Below, one piece after another: positions 47,414-55,780 of a DNA stretch of 64,000 bases. The notes beneath the pieces are model-generated. The model ran no database searches and was not told the DNA's origin. It worked only from the letters and a program-made list of their open reading frames with translations. The stretch lies in assembly GCF_000381765.1 (NCBI RefSeq), contig NZ_KB907080.1, positions 1 to 64,000 on the forward strand, given 5' to 3'. The position numbers were made by a program, and so were the translations under genes. Every line of letters starts with the position of its first letter. Position 1 is the stretch's first letter. Origin of the DNA: [Zimmermannella] faecalis ATCC 13722 (GTDB lineage Bacteria; Actinomycetota; Actinomycetes; Actinomycetales; Microbacteriaceae).

Positions 47414-47428
47414 ATGAAGATCTCCTAG
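47414..47428 (+). CDS. Leaderless four-codon leader ORF (MKIS)
   Basis: ATG AAG ATC TCC TAG forms a complete mini-ORF placed where the transcript should start, about 110 nt before the ABC-F start codon. Short leader ORFs control many ribosome-protection and rRNA-methylase genes by antibiotic-induced stalling. Here the position is the main evidence; translation has not been shown. Confidence 0.45.
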   Translation: MKIS

Positions 47429-47537
47429 TGTCCCGGTTCGCGTGCGGCGCCCCGATTGGCGGCTGGCCCGGCGAACCTTCTCGTTCGACGCATCGCGTCG
47501 ACGTGTCGCGCGATCGTTGCGCGGAAGGCACAGGAAA
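47429..47537 (+). promoter_or_regulatory. Structured 5' leader of the ABC-F gene
   Basis: Three successive stems can form: GGTTCGC / GCGAACC (47435-47441 with 47471-47477, with an inner CGCC/GGCG stem), TCGACGC / GCGTCGA (47485-47491 with 47495-47501, loop ATC), and CGCGC / GCGCG just ahead of the GGAAGG that precedes the TTG start. No T-rich terminator is seen, so control would be translational or Rho-dependent. Confidence 0.45.
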
Positions 47538-49220
47538 TTGGCACACACAACCACACTTCATTCGGCGCGCCGCCGGGGCGCTCATCTGCAGGCGCGCGAG
47601 CTCACGGTACTTCGTGGCGAGCGGCGCGTGCTCGACCGCTTCGATATTCGAGTCAGCCCCGGCGAGCGGGCGGGACTCATCGGCGCGAACGGCGCTGGCA
47701 AGTCGACGCTGCTCTCGACGCTCGCGGGGGATTTCGAGCCGACTGATGGCGAGGTGACCTCCCCCGCCGAGCTCGGCTTTCTGCGGCAGGAGCTCGAGCT
47801 GCCCGGCGACACGACCATCGACGACGTCGTCGCGGGGGCCGTCGCGCCGATCCGCCAGCTCGAACACGAGCTCGAGGTCGCGGGTGCGGCGCTCGCTGAC
47901 GGCGGCGCCGCGGTCGCCGACGAATACGCGCGGCTGCTCGATGCGGCCGAGCAACGTGGGCTCTGGGAGCTCGACGCACGCATCGAGGCCGTGCTCGCCG
48001 GGTTGCAGCTCGGCGGGCTCGACCGCGACCGTCCGATCGCGGAGCTTTCGGGCGGGCAAGGGCACCGGCTCGCGCTCGCGGCGCTGCTGCTCGAGCAGCC
48101 GACGGCGCTGCTTCTCGACGAGCCGACGAACCACCTCGACGACGCGGCCCTCGAGTTTCTCGCCGAGCAGCTGCGACGGTGGCGCGGACCGGTGCTGTTC
48201 GCGTCGCACGACCGGAGTTTTCTCGACGACGTGGCGAACGTCATCGTCGACCTCGACGAGTCACCCGCGCAGGAGGGCATCGCCCACGGCATGGTGCGCG
48301 GTCGGCGCTACCGCGGTAACGTGCACGACTACCTCGCGGCGCGGCGGCGCGACCTCGAGCAGTGGCGGCGAAACTACGACGACGAGCTCGCCGAACGAGC
48401 ACGGCTCGAGCGGGTGATTGGCGTGGATGCGCGCAACATCTTTCACACGACAAAGCCCCGCAGCGAGTCGCGCATGGCCGCGAAGTTCGAGGCCGACCGC
48501 GCGGCGAAGACGGTTGGTTCGCGGCTCCGGCAGGCGCGCTCCGCCCTCGCCGAGCTCGACCGTCATCCGGTGCCCGTGCCGCCGCGGCCGCTCGAGTTCG
48601 GCGGCTTCGCGCGCGGTCGGGCGCTCGGGAGCGGCACCGCCGCGCAGCTCACGGAGGCCGCGGTCGAGCGGCGACTCGGGCCCGTCTCGCTCGAGTTGGT
48701 CGCGGGCAGCCGCACGCTCGTGACGGGGCCGAATGGCGTGGGCAAGTCGACGCTGCTCGGTGTGCTCGCACGTCACGTGCGCGCGACCTCAGGCGAGGTT
48801 GCGGTGACGCGCAGCGTCGGGATGCTCGGGCAGGAAGACGTCTGGCCCGACCTTCGGGTGTCGGCCGCCGAGGCGTACCGGCGCGGCCTGCGGCAACCGA
48901 GCGCGGCGCCGACGCTCGAGGACCTTGGCCTGCTCGACGAGCCGACGTCGCGGCGGGCGCTCGGCGAACTGTCGTACGGGCAGCGTCGTCGGGTCGCGCT
49001 TGCGCCGCTGATTGCCGAGCCGCCCGCGCTGCTGCTGCTTGACGAGCCGACGAACCACCTCGCGATTGATCTCGTCACGCAGCTCGAGGCCGCGCTCGAC
49101 GGGTACCCGGGCACGATCGTGATCGCGTCGCACGACCGCTGGCTGCGCGAGCGCTGGCGGCACGACGAGCTGCGACTCAGCCCATACGGGCCGCCGCAGC
49201 TGCGCAGTGCCGAACGATGA
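47538..49220 (+). CDS. ABC-F family ATPase (ribosome-protection type)
   Basis: Soluble twin-ATPase of 560 residues without membrane segments. Walker A motifs are GANGAGKST (49-57) and GPNGVGKST (about 397-405). Signature motifs are LSGGQGHR and LSYGQRRR, each followed by LLLDEPTNHL. An inter-domain linker with a charged stretch (about 250-340) would reach the ribosomal P/E site. ABC-F proteins of this kind confer macrolide, lincosamide or pleuromutilin resistance or tune translation. The start is taken as TTG 47538 (MAHTTTLHSA), with GGAAGG 10 nt upstream; upstream in-frame starts fall in the structured leader. The 3' end overlaps pcp tail-to-tail by 44 nt. Confidence 0.88.
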   Translation: MAHTTTLHSARRRGAHLQARELTVLRGERRVLDRFDIRVSPGERAGLIGANGAGKSTLLSTLAGDFEPTDGEVTSPAELGFLRQELELPGDTTIDDVVAGAVAPIRQLEHELEVAGAALADGGAAVADEYARLLDAAEQRGLWELDARIEAVLAGLQLGGLDRDRPIAELSGGQGHRLALAALLLEQPTALLLDEPTNHLDDAALEFLAEQLRRWRGPVLFASHDRSFLDDVANVIVDLDESPAQEGIAHGMVRGRRYRGNVHDYLAARRRDLEQWRRNYDDELAERARLERVIGVDARNIFHTTKPRSESRMAAKFEADRAAKTVGSRLRQARSALAELDRHPVPVPPRPLEFGGFARGRALGSGTAAQLTEAAVERRLGPVSLELVAGSRTLVTGPNGVGKSTLLGVLARHVRATSGEVAVTRSVGMLGQEDVWPDLRVSAAEAYRRGLRQPSAAPTLEDLGLLDEPTSRRALGELSYGQRRRVALAPLIAEPPALLLLDEPTNHLAIDLVTQLEAALDGYPGTIVIASHDRWLRERWRHDELRLSPYGPPQLRSAER

Positions 49221-49827
49221 GCGCGAGGCCGGTCGCGATGCCGTCGAAGTCGAGGGCGGAACCGAGGCCGGCGGGATGCTCGGGGCCACCCGCCACGTCG
49301 GTCTCGCCGCCGACCGTGGCCGCCGCGCCGCTGCGCGCCGCGGGAACGTGGACGAACAGGGTTGGCTTGGCTCGCTCGTAGAGCAGGTACGCGAGGTGGT
49401 TGCAGAGGAAGCCGCCCGCGTCGTCACTCACGCTCGCGGGCAGGCCAGCCGAGCGGAGCTCTTCGACGACCGACTCGACCGCAAAGCGGGTCGTGAGCCG
49501 CTCGGGCCCGCCCTCGCGGATCGCCCCGCTCGGTGACGCCCTGGCGTTGTCGGGAATGCGGGCCTCGATGCGGTTCCGACCGTACCGCTCGGGGGTGAGC
49601 TCGTCGCGGCGACCGGCCTCCCCCACCCCGATGATAAGGTCGGGCCGCGATTCGGCGACCGCACGGGACAGGGCCGACTCGAGTTCGCCGAACACGACCG
49701 GCAGGGTCGCGGTCGAAAGCTCGAGGCCGAGTTGCGACCAGCCGACAGCGAGTCGGGCGACCGCCTCGGCGCTCGCGTTCTCGGTGTCGGCGCCGAACGG
49801 TTCGAATCCGGTCACGAGGATGCGCAC
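49177..49827 (-). CDS. pcp: Pyroglutamyl-peptidase I
   Basis: Cysteine peptidase (C15) that removes N-terminal pyroglutamate from peptides. The 216-residue product has the triad Glu80 (TPERYGRN), Cys142 (GGFLCNHLAYLLYE) and His160 (LFVHVPA), and starts MRILVTGFEPFG. The start codon is GTG at 49827, 8 nt after the recX stop, so it is probably the last gene of the recA-recX transcript. Its last 44 nt overlap the end of the convergent ABC-F gene. Confidence 0.93.
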   Translation of the reverse strand: MRILVTGFEPFGADTENASAEAVARLAVGWSQLGLELSTATLPVVFGELESALSRAVAESRPDLIIGVGEAGRRDELTPERYGRNRIEARIPDNARASPSGAIREGGPERLTTRFAVESVVEELRSAGLPASVSDDAGGFLCNHLAYLLYERAKPTLFVHVPAARSGAAATVGGETDVAGGPEHPAGLGSALDFDGIATGLALIVRHCAAAAARMG

Positions 49828-49835
49828 GCCACGAC

Positions 49836-50606
49836 CTACTTGAAGTACGGGCCCGAGCGGCGCTGCGGCTGCAGCGCGAGGTCCACGACCTGGCTGACGA
49901 CCGCGCCCGAGAACCCGCGGCGACCCAGATAGCCGTAGAGCCGGCGGCGGGCGACCTCCGGCTCGAGATCCTGGAGGCTCCGCGCCCGCTTGTTCGCGAG
50001 TTCGAGCGCCGTATCGAACTCGCTCGCATCGCTCTCGTCGAGGGCGTCATCGATCGTCTCGGTGTCGAGCCCACGCTGCCGGAGCTCGCGCGCCATGCCC
50101 GCTTTGCCGAGCCCCTTGCGCGCGAGCCGCCCGTTCACGAGCTGCTCGGCAAGGCGCGCATCGTCGAGGTAGCCGTAGCCGCGCATCCGTTCGAGCACCT
50201 CGGCCCGCTGCGAGGCATCGAGCTCGGTCTGCTCGACGAGGTAGGCGTCGCACTCGCGCTCGGACTTCGGGCTGCGCGCGAGCCACTTCGTGAGCCGGGT
50301 GACGGCGTCGTCGAGCAGTTCGTCGGCGCTCAGCGCGGAGGCCTCGTCGGCAGGCTCGGGCAGCGCCGTCACGTTGCTCGGCGGCGCGCTCGCGGCGGGC
50401 GCCGGGTCGGCTGGTTGCCCACTCGGCTCGGATTCAGCCTCGACCTCGACCTCTGCAATTTTTGTGCGCAGGCGCGCCAGCCGTTCGGCTTTCTCGGCGG
50501 CCGTCGGCAGCGCGTCAGCGGTGCTCGCGGGTGCCGAATCCCGACCGCCCGGAAACGCGATGACGTTCGATCGGTCTGGCTCGGTGTTGGTGGGGTCGGT
50601 CGACAT
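49836..50606 (-). CDS. recX: Regulatory protein RecX
   Basis: Binds RecA filaments and limits recombinase activity. The 256-residue product has a C-terminal RecX three-helix repeat domain (about 100-250: LTKWLARSPKSERECDAYLVEQ, GYLDDARLAEQLVNGRLARKGLGKAGMARELRQRGL). It is preceded by an acidic Pro/Ala-rich extension of about 95 residues absent from short RecX proteins. ATG 50606 has GGAG 7 nt upstream. A hairpin lies between recA and recX, so recX is probably expressed by read-through. Confidence 0.93.
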   Translation of the reverse strand: MSTDPTNTEPDRSNVIAFPGGRDSAPASTADALPTAAEKAERLARLRTKIAEVEVEAESEPSGQPADPAPAASAPPSNVTALPEPADEASALSADELLDDAVTRLTKWLARSPKSERECDAYLVEQTELDASQRAEVLERMRGYGYLDDARLAEQLVNGRLARKGLGKAGMARELRQRGLDTETIDDALDESDASEFDTALELANKRARSLQDLEPEVARRRLYGYLGRRGFSGAVVSQVVDLALQPQRRSGPYFK

Positions 50607-50647
50607 GTGTCAACTCCTCGTCTCGAAGGTTCGCGGGGACAACGAAG

Positions 50648-50681
50648 GAGGGCAGGCGCCTCAGCTGTGGCGCCTGCCCTC
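50648..50681 (-). terminator. recA-recX hairpin
   Basis: A perfect 13-bp stem (50648-50660 with 50669-50681), loop 8 nt, lies 7 nt beyond the recA stop. Like the weak recA terminator of E. coli, it could limit recX expression to a fraction of recA transcripts. Confidence 0.75.
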
Positions 50682-50687
50682 GGTTCG

Positions 50688-51755
<1,068 letters not shown>

Positions 51756-51940
51756 GATGGGTGCTCCTTGAGAGTCGGTGATGTTGTTGCCCACAGGCTG
51801 TCGTGCGCTGATAGAGAGCACCGCGACAGGGCTGCGACCGGGTGTGAACCTGATGCCATCAAGCTAGGTTGTGCCTCCGACATTTCCGGCGGCGGGCCAG
51901 TTTGATGTGGAAAAGGTCTCCTCCACAGGTCGCACGGTTG

Positions 51941-51970
51941 ACACTACACGGACTCGAACAATGATTCGAA
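51941..51970 (-). promoter_or_regulatory. recA promoter with LexA box
   Basis: TCGAAC-AATG-ATTCGA (51954-51969) differs from the SOS consensus TCGAAC-N4-GTTCGA at one base. It lies between a minus-strand TTCGAA -35-like hexamer (51970-51965) and TAGTGT (51946-51941), spacer 18. This implies a recA leader of about 180 nt. The rest of the 314-nt gap 51756-52069 shows nothing else certain. A plus-strand TTGACA at 51938-51943 could also place the divergent gene under the same box. Confidence 0.65.
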
Positions 51971-52069
51971 CGATATCGGGCGTGTCGCGACGAAGATTCG
52001 AACTTGCCAGGCGCGCATCCACCTACGCTGGACTCAGCGACGACCCGCCGACCACCAGGGAGGAGCACC

Positions 52070-52828
52070 ATGGCACCCGCGCCAATCGGACACATGCCGG
52101 CCTACGGCGCCGAGCACCTCTCGGTACTCGCAATCACCGTCGTGCTCGCCGTCGCACTCCCCCTGCTCGCAGACCGACAACGCCGCGCACCGCGGCTCGA
52201 CCGCGCACTGACCGCCTCCGGCTGGGCACTCCTCGTCGTCGCCGTGTTCTGGCTCGCCTGGGGATTCCTCCCGGCCAACTGGAACCTCGCCGAATCCCTC
52301 CCATTTCATTTCTCGGATGGCCTGCGGATCTTCGCCGCGGTTGCGCTCATTACCCGCGCGCCGTGGGCCGTGCTGATTGCCTACTACTGGGGCTTCACCC
52401 TCAACCTCATGTCGCTCCTCACGCCCGACCTCAACTACTTCGTCGCCCCGGCGCTCGAGTTCACGCTCTATTGGGTGCTCCACGTCGCGGTACTCCTCGT
52501 TCCGCTCGTACTCATGGTCGGCGTCGGCCTGCGGCCGACCTGGCGCGGATACGCACTCACCCTGACACTCACGTGCGGCTGGGCTGCGCTCGCGATGCTC
52601 GTGAATTCCCTCACGGGCGCGAATTACGGTTATCTCGCGCACGCGCCGCGCGGCGCGTCGCTGCTCGATGCCCTCGGCCCGTGGCCCACCTACCTCCTGT
52701 GGGAGCTCGCACTCGTCGCCGTCGTGTGGGCACTCATGACCTGGCCGTTCACGACGCGCCGGTCACTGGCCGCGACCGAGCCGGTCGGGTCAGGTCGATG
52801 GCTGCGGGTCGTGTCAGCCTCACGCTGA
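52070..52828 (+). CDS. TIGR02206/YwaF family membrane protein
   Basis: Integral membrane protein of 252 residues with about seven segments. Conserved-looking features are GAEHLSVLAIT at the start, LPFHFSDGLRIFAA and the NSLTGANYGYL motif, which fit the YwaF/TIGR02206 family of unknown function. ATG 52070 has GGGAGGAG 5 nt upstream; an upstream GTG/ATG (52004) is less likely. It diverges from recA and may share the SOS operator, which would be new for this family. A non-coding gap of about 55 nt separates it from the next promoter. Confidence 0.8.
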   Translation: MAPAPIGHMPAYGAEHLSVLAITVVLAVALPLLADRQRRAPRLDRALTASGWALLVVAVFWLAWGFLPANWNLAESLPFHFSDGLRIFAAVALITRAPWAVLIAYYWGFTLNLMSLLTPDLNYFVAPALEFTLYWVLHVAVLLVPLVLMVGVGLRPTWRGYALTLTLTCGWAALAMLVNSLTGANYGYLAHAPRGASLLDALGPWPTYLLWELALVAVVWALMTWPFTTRRSLAATEPVGSGRWLRVVSASR

Positions 52829-52881
52829 GACGAGGATTCGAGTTCGAACGACCGGGGTCGACGGCAGCACCGCCACCAGAT

Positions 52882-52909
52882 TTGAGAGTTAGGCTAACCT
52901 AACTAAATT
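52882..52909 (+). promoter_or_regulatory. Promoter with DtxR/IdeR-like iron box
   Basis: TTGAGA (52882-52887), 16 nt, TAAATT (52904-52909) forms a promoter. Its spacer is filled by AGTTAGG-CTAA-CCTAACT (52887-52904), a perfect 7-bp-arm palindrome containing the conserved right part of the IdeR/DtxR consensus (TTAGGCTAACCTAA). Iron-loaded repressor bound here would block RNA polymerase, so the operon downstream should be iron-repressed. Confidence 0.75.
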
Positions 52910-52989
52910 GCCTGGATCTCGACCGTCAGGAGCGCGATTGTCTCGTTCGTCTGCCCACCCCTCTCGCATCGTCACGGGAGGCTGAGCGA

Positions 52990-53610
52990 ATGCAACGCCC
53001 CTTCGCGGGCTTCACGACCCGCAGCCTCCTCGCCTGCGTCGTGCTCGGCGCGTTCACCGCCGCGTTCGTACACCTCTCACGCGTGTTCGGGGTGCTCCTG
53101 TGGTCAACGGCCCCGTGGCTCGGTGCCCCGGCGCCATTTATCCCGTGGTTCCTCACGATCATCCTGGCGGGCATCCTCATCCCCCGCTTCGGCTCGGCCC
53201 TCATCACGTCGCTCATCGGCGCGGTGGTCGGCATCGGGTCGATGGCGTTCGTCGCGGGCATCGTCGCCGAGATCGTCTTCACCGTCGCACGCGCACAGCA
53301 GCGCCGACGCGGCACGGAGTCCGCGCCAGCCGGCGACCGACGCTGGCTCGTCTGGAGCATCGTTGCCGGCATCGCGATCGGACTCGTGAGCTACGGCATG
53401 ATGTTCACCGTCGCTGAGTTCCGCCTACTGTCGTCCGACCTCATGCTGCTCGCACTCGGCATCCGGCTCGTCGCGGGCGCCGCCTGGGGCGTTATCGCCT
53501 ACCTCCTTGCCAAGGCACTCCTTCGGGCCGGCCTGAATCTCGAGGGAACCCGGCGGCGACGCCCCGCCACCGCGAGCAGCACATCCGACTTCCCCGGGGA
53601 GCCGATCTGA
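52990..53610 (+). CDS. ECF transporter substrate-specific component, YkoE-like
   Basis: Membrane S component that should bind the transported nutrient. The 206-residue protein has about five hydrophobic segments and the general look of the YkoE/HMP-thiamine-precursor family (LLACVVLGAFTAAFVHLSRVFG, FLTIILAGILIPRFGSALITSLIGAVVG). ATG 52990 has GGGAGG 8 nt upstream. The 80-nt leader is too short for a TPP riboswitch and instead follows an iron box. The real ligand may therefore be an iron chelate, haem-related compound or other metal-linked nutrient; this is inference. Its stop overlaps the next gene (CTGA). Confidence 0.82.
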   Translation: MQRPFAGFTTRSLLACVVLGAFTAAFVHLSRVFGVLLWSTAPWLGAPAPFIPWFLTIILAGILIPRFGSALITSLIGAVVGIGSMAFVAGIVAEIVFTVARAQQRRRGTESAPAGDRRWLVWSIVAGIAIGLVSYGMMFTVAEFRLLSSDLMLLALGIRLVAGAAWGVIAYLLAKALLRAGLNLEGTRRRRPATASSTSDFPGEPI

Positions 53611-55046
53611 CCGCCGCGGTCGCCGTCCGGGGGCTCCGGGTTAGCTTCGCCGGGCGGCCCGCAGTGCTCGATGGCCTCAACCTCAGCTTCGAGCGCGGCA
53701 CGTACACGCTGATCGCCGGGCCGACCGGCTCCGGCAAGAGCACGCTCGCGCTCGCAATACTCGGCGCGCTCGAAGACGTCGCCCGCGCCGACGTGGAGGG
53801 CGAGGTGCTCGTTGACGGCACCGTCATGACCGAGGCCGACGCCCTCACGCGGGCCCGCCTCGTGAGCGCGGTGTGGCAGCGTCCCGAGGCGCAGCTGTTC
53901 CGGTCGACGATACTCGATGAGGTGCGATCGGCCCTCGACTACCGACTCGTGCCGGCGGCCGAGGCGGATGCGCGGGCTCGCGAACAGCTGCGGCTCGTCG
54001 GGCTCCACGCGATCGACGAGGAGCGGCACCCGGCGACGCTCTCGGGCGGGGAACGGCAGCGGCTCGCACTCGCGGCCGCACTCCTGCAAGAAGCCCCGGT
54101 GCTCGTGCTCGACGAGGCGACGAGCGCCCTCGACCGCGCCGCGACCGACCTGTTCGTGGCGGCGCTCGAACGCGCCCGCGCGACCCGCGACCTCACCGTC
54201 ATCGCGATTGACCATCGCCCCGACGCGCACCTCGAGGCGGCCGACCGCCTCGTCGTGCTCGAGGCCGGGCGGGTCGCGCTCGACGGGACGCCCGCGAGCG
54301 TCCTCGCCGAGCCACACGCGGGCGAGCTCGGGCTGCGCCGCCCCGGCGAACGCTCGCGCACGCTGCCGACGCTCGCCGACGCCCGAACCGAGGATCCCGC
54401 GCACGCGACGCTCCGGCTCGACCGGGTCGGCGTGCGGCTCGGCGACTCGGCGATTCTCGACGACCTCACCTGTGCCCTGCCGACGGGCGCTGTCGCCCTC
54501 GTCACCGGAGACAACGGGGCGGGCAAGTCCACGTTCCTGCGACTGCTCGCCGACGAGCTTCGCCCGGCGGCGGGCCGGGTCGCACCGCGTGGACGAGCGC
54601 GAACCCGCGCCGGTATCGGCGCCGCACCGCAGCACGCCGCCGACCTGTTCTTCACCGAGCGCGTCATCGACGAGGTCGGCACGGTGCTCGCTCGCGGGCG
54701 ACGCCCCTCCGGCGAGCTGCGCGGCCTCGCTCGCGGCCACCTCGAGCGCGCTGGCCTCGCGGCCGAGGCCGACACGCATCCGCTTCGGCTCTCGGGCGGG
54801 CAGCGGCAGCGGCTCGCGGTGTTGCTCGCGACCGTCGCCGCGCCCGGTACCCCGCCAGCGCTCGTGCTGCTCGACGAGCCGACGAGCGCCCAGGATCGCG
54901 CGGGCGCCGACCTCGTGTGTGCGCTCATCCAAGCGAACGCTTCAGAGCGCGTCACCATCATCGCGACGCACGAACCCGCCGCGTTCGCATCGTTCGCGAC
55001 GCACCTGCTCGCGTTCGATCGCATCCCCGCCGAGGTCGACGCATGA
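53607..55046 (+). CDS. ECF transporter ATPase with two fused ABC domains, CTG start
   Basis: Energy-coupling ATPase of 479 residues carrying both A domains in one chain, as in YkoD. The first Walker A is GPTGSGKST (38-46) with LSGGERQRLALA and VLVLDEATSALD. The second is GDNGAGKST (about 308) with LSGGQRQRLAVL and [11 protein letters not shown]. Homology (TAAVAVRGLRVSFAGRPAVL) extends upstream of the first ATG/GTG codon (GTG 53664). The only codon that fits is CTG 53607, which overlaps the previous stop as CTGA and has GGGGAG about 5 nt upstream. I therefore propose a CUG start. It overlaps the T component by ATGA. Confidence 0.88.
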   Translation: MTAAVAVRGLRVSFAGRPAVLDGLNLSFERGTYTLIAGPTGSGKSTLALAILGALEDVARADVEGEVLVDGTVMTEADALTRARLVSAVWQRPEAQLFRSTILDEVRSALDYRLVPAAEADARAREQLRLVGLHAIDEERHPATLSGGERQRLALAAALLQEAPVLVLDEATSALDRAATDLFVAALERARATRDLTVIAIDHRPDAHLEAADRLVVLEAGRVALDGTPASVLAEPHAGELGLRRPGERSRTLPTLADARTEDPAHATLRLDRVGVRLGDSAILDDLTCALPTGAVALVTGDNGAGKSTFLRLLADELRPAAGRVAPRGRARTRAGIGAAPQHAADLFFTERVIDEVGTVLARGRRPSGELRGLARGHLERAGLAAEADTHPLRLSGGQRQRLAVLLATVAAPGTPPALVLLDEPTSAQDRAGADLVCALIQANASERVTIIATHEPAAFASFATHLLAFDRIPAEVDA

Positions 55047-55780
55047 CCCCGCGGTGGCGGCCGCACCCCTTCGCGGTCGCGTTCTTGCCGGTGCCAGCAA
55101 TCGTCGCGGTGCTCGTCGCGCCCGGCGTCACGTTCGGGCTCATCTGCGCCGCGGCGTCGGTGGTCGCGATCCTGGCGAAGAGCTGGCGGCTCGCGCTTGT
55201 CGCCGCGGCCACGGCCGTGTTGGGCACCGCGATCCTGTGGTTCGGGTTCGCCATGTCGCTTCCCGCCGAGCCGTTCGGCACGCCGAGTGCGACCGTCGAC
55301 TGGCTCCCGCTGCGGCCGACGGTCGATCAGGCGCTCGCGGCGCTCAGGGGTGCCCTGCGGGTCGTCGTGGTCATGCTGTTATTCGTGGCGGGCTCGGCAC
55401 ACGTTCGCGGCACCGTCTTCACCGATTCGCTGATCCGCTATGTGCGCGTGCCGTATCGCGTCGCCGACGTGATCGCGCTCGGCGCGCAGTTCGCCGTCGG
55501 TATTCGCCGCGACGTTGCCGCCGCCCGAGCCATCGCCCGGCTGCGGGCACGCGGCCGAGGGATGGGAGCTGCGCGAATCGGCGCGAGGCTGACCGTGCCT
55601 GTGCTCATGGCGTCGTTCCGCCGCGCCGACGAACTCAGCGTCGCGATGGAAGCCCGCGGGTTCGCGGCGCTGCCTGACCGGACGCTCCATTACGCGGTCG
55701 CACCGAGGGCGCTTGACGCGGTACTGCTCGCGCTCGGCTGGTGCGTCACGGTCGTAGTCGCCATGGCGGTGCACGGATGA
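55043..55780 (+). CDS. ECF transporter transmembrane component (EcfT-like)
   Basis: Membrane scaffold that couples the ATPase to the S component, 245 residues. It has membrane segments near 10-60, 105-120 and at the C-terminus, plus the two coupling-helix motifs with Ala-Arg-Gly: RAIARLRARGRGM and VAMEARGFAAL. ATG 55043 overlaps the ATPase stop (ATGA), and its own stop overlaps the hydrolase start the same way, so the four genes form one tightly coupled operon. Confidence 0.9.
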   Translation: MTPRWRPHPFAVAFLPVPAIVAVLVAPGVTFGLICAAASVVAILAKSWRLALVAAATAVLGTAILWFGFAMSLPAEPFGTPSATVDWLPLRPTVDQALAALRGALRVVVVMLLFVAGSAHVRGTVFTDSLIRYVRVPYRVADVIALGAQFAVGIRRDVAAARAIARLRARGRGMGAARIGARLTVPVLMASFRRADELSVAMEARGFAALPDRTLHYAVAPRALDAVLLALGWCVTVVVAMAVHG

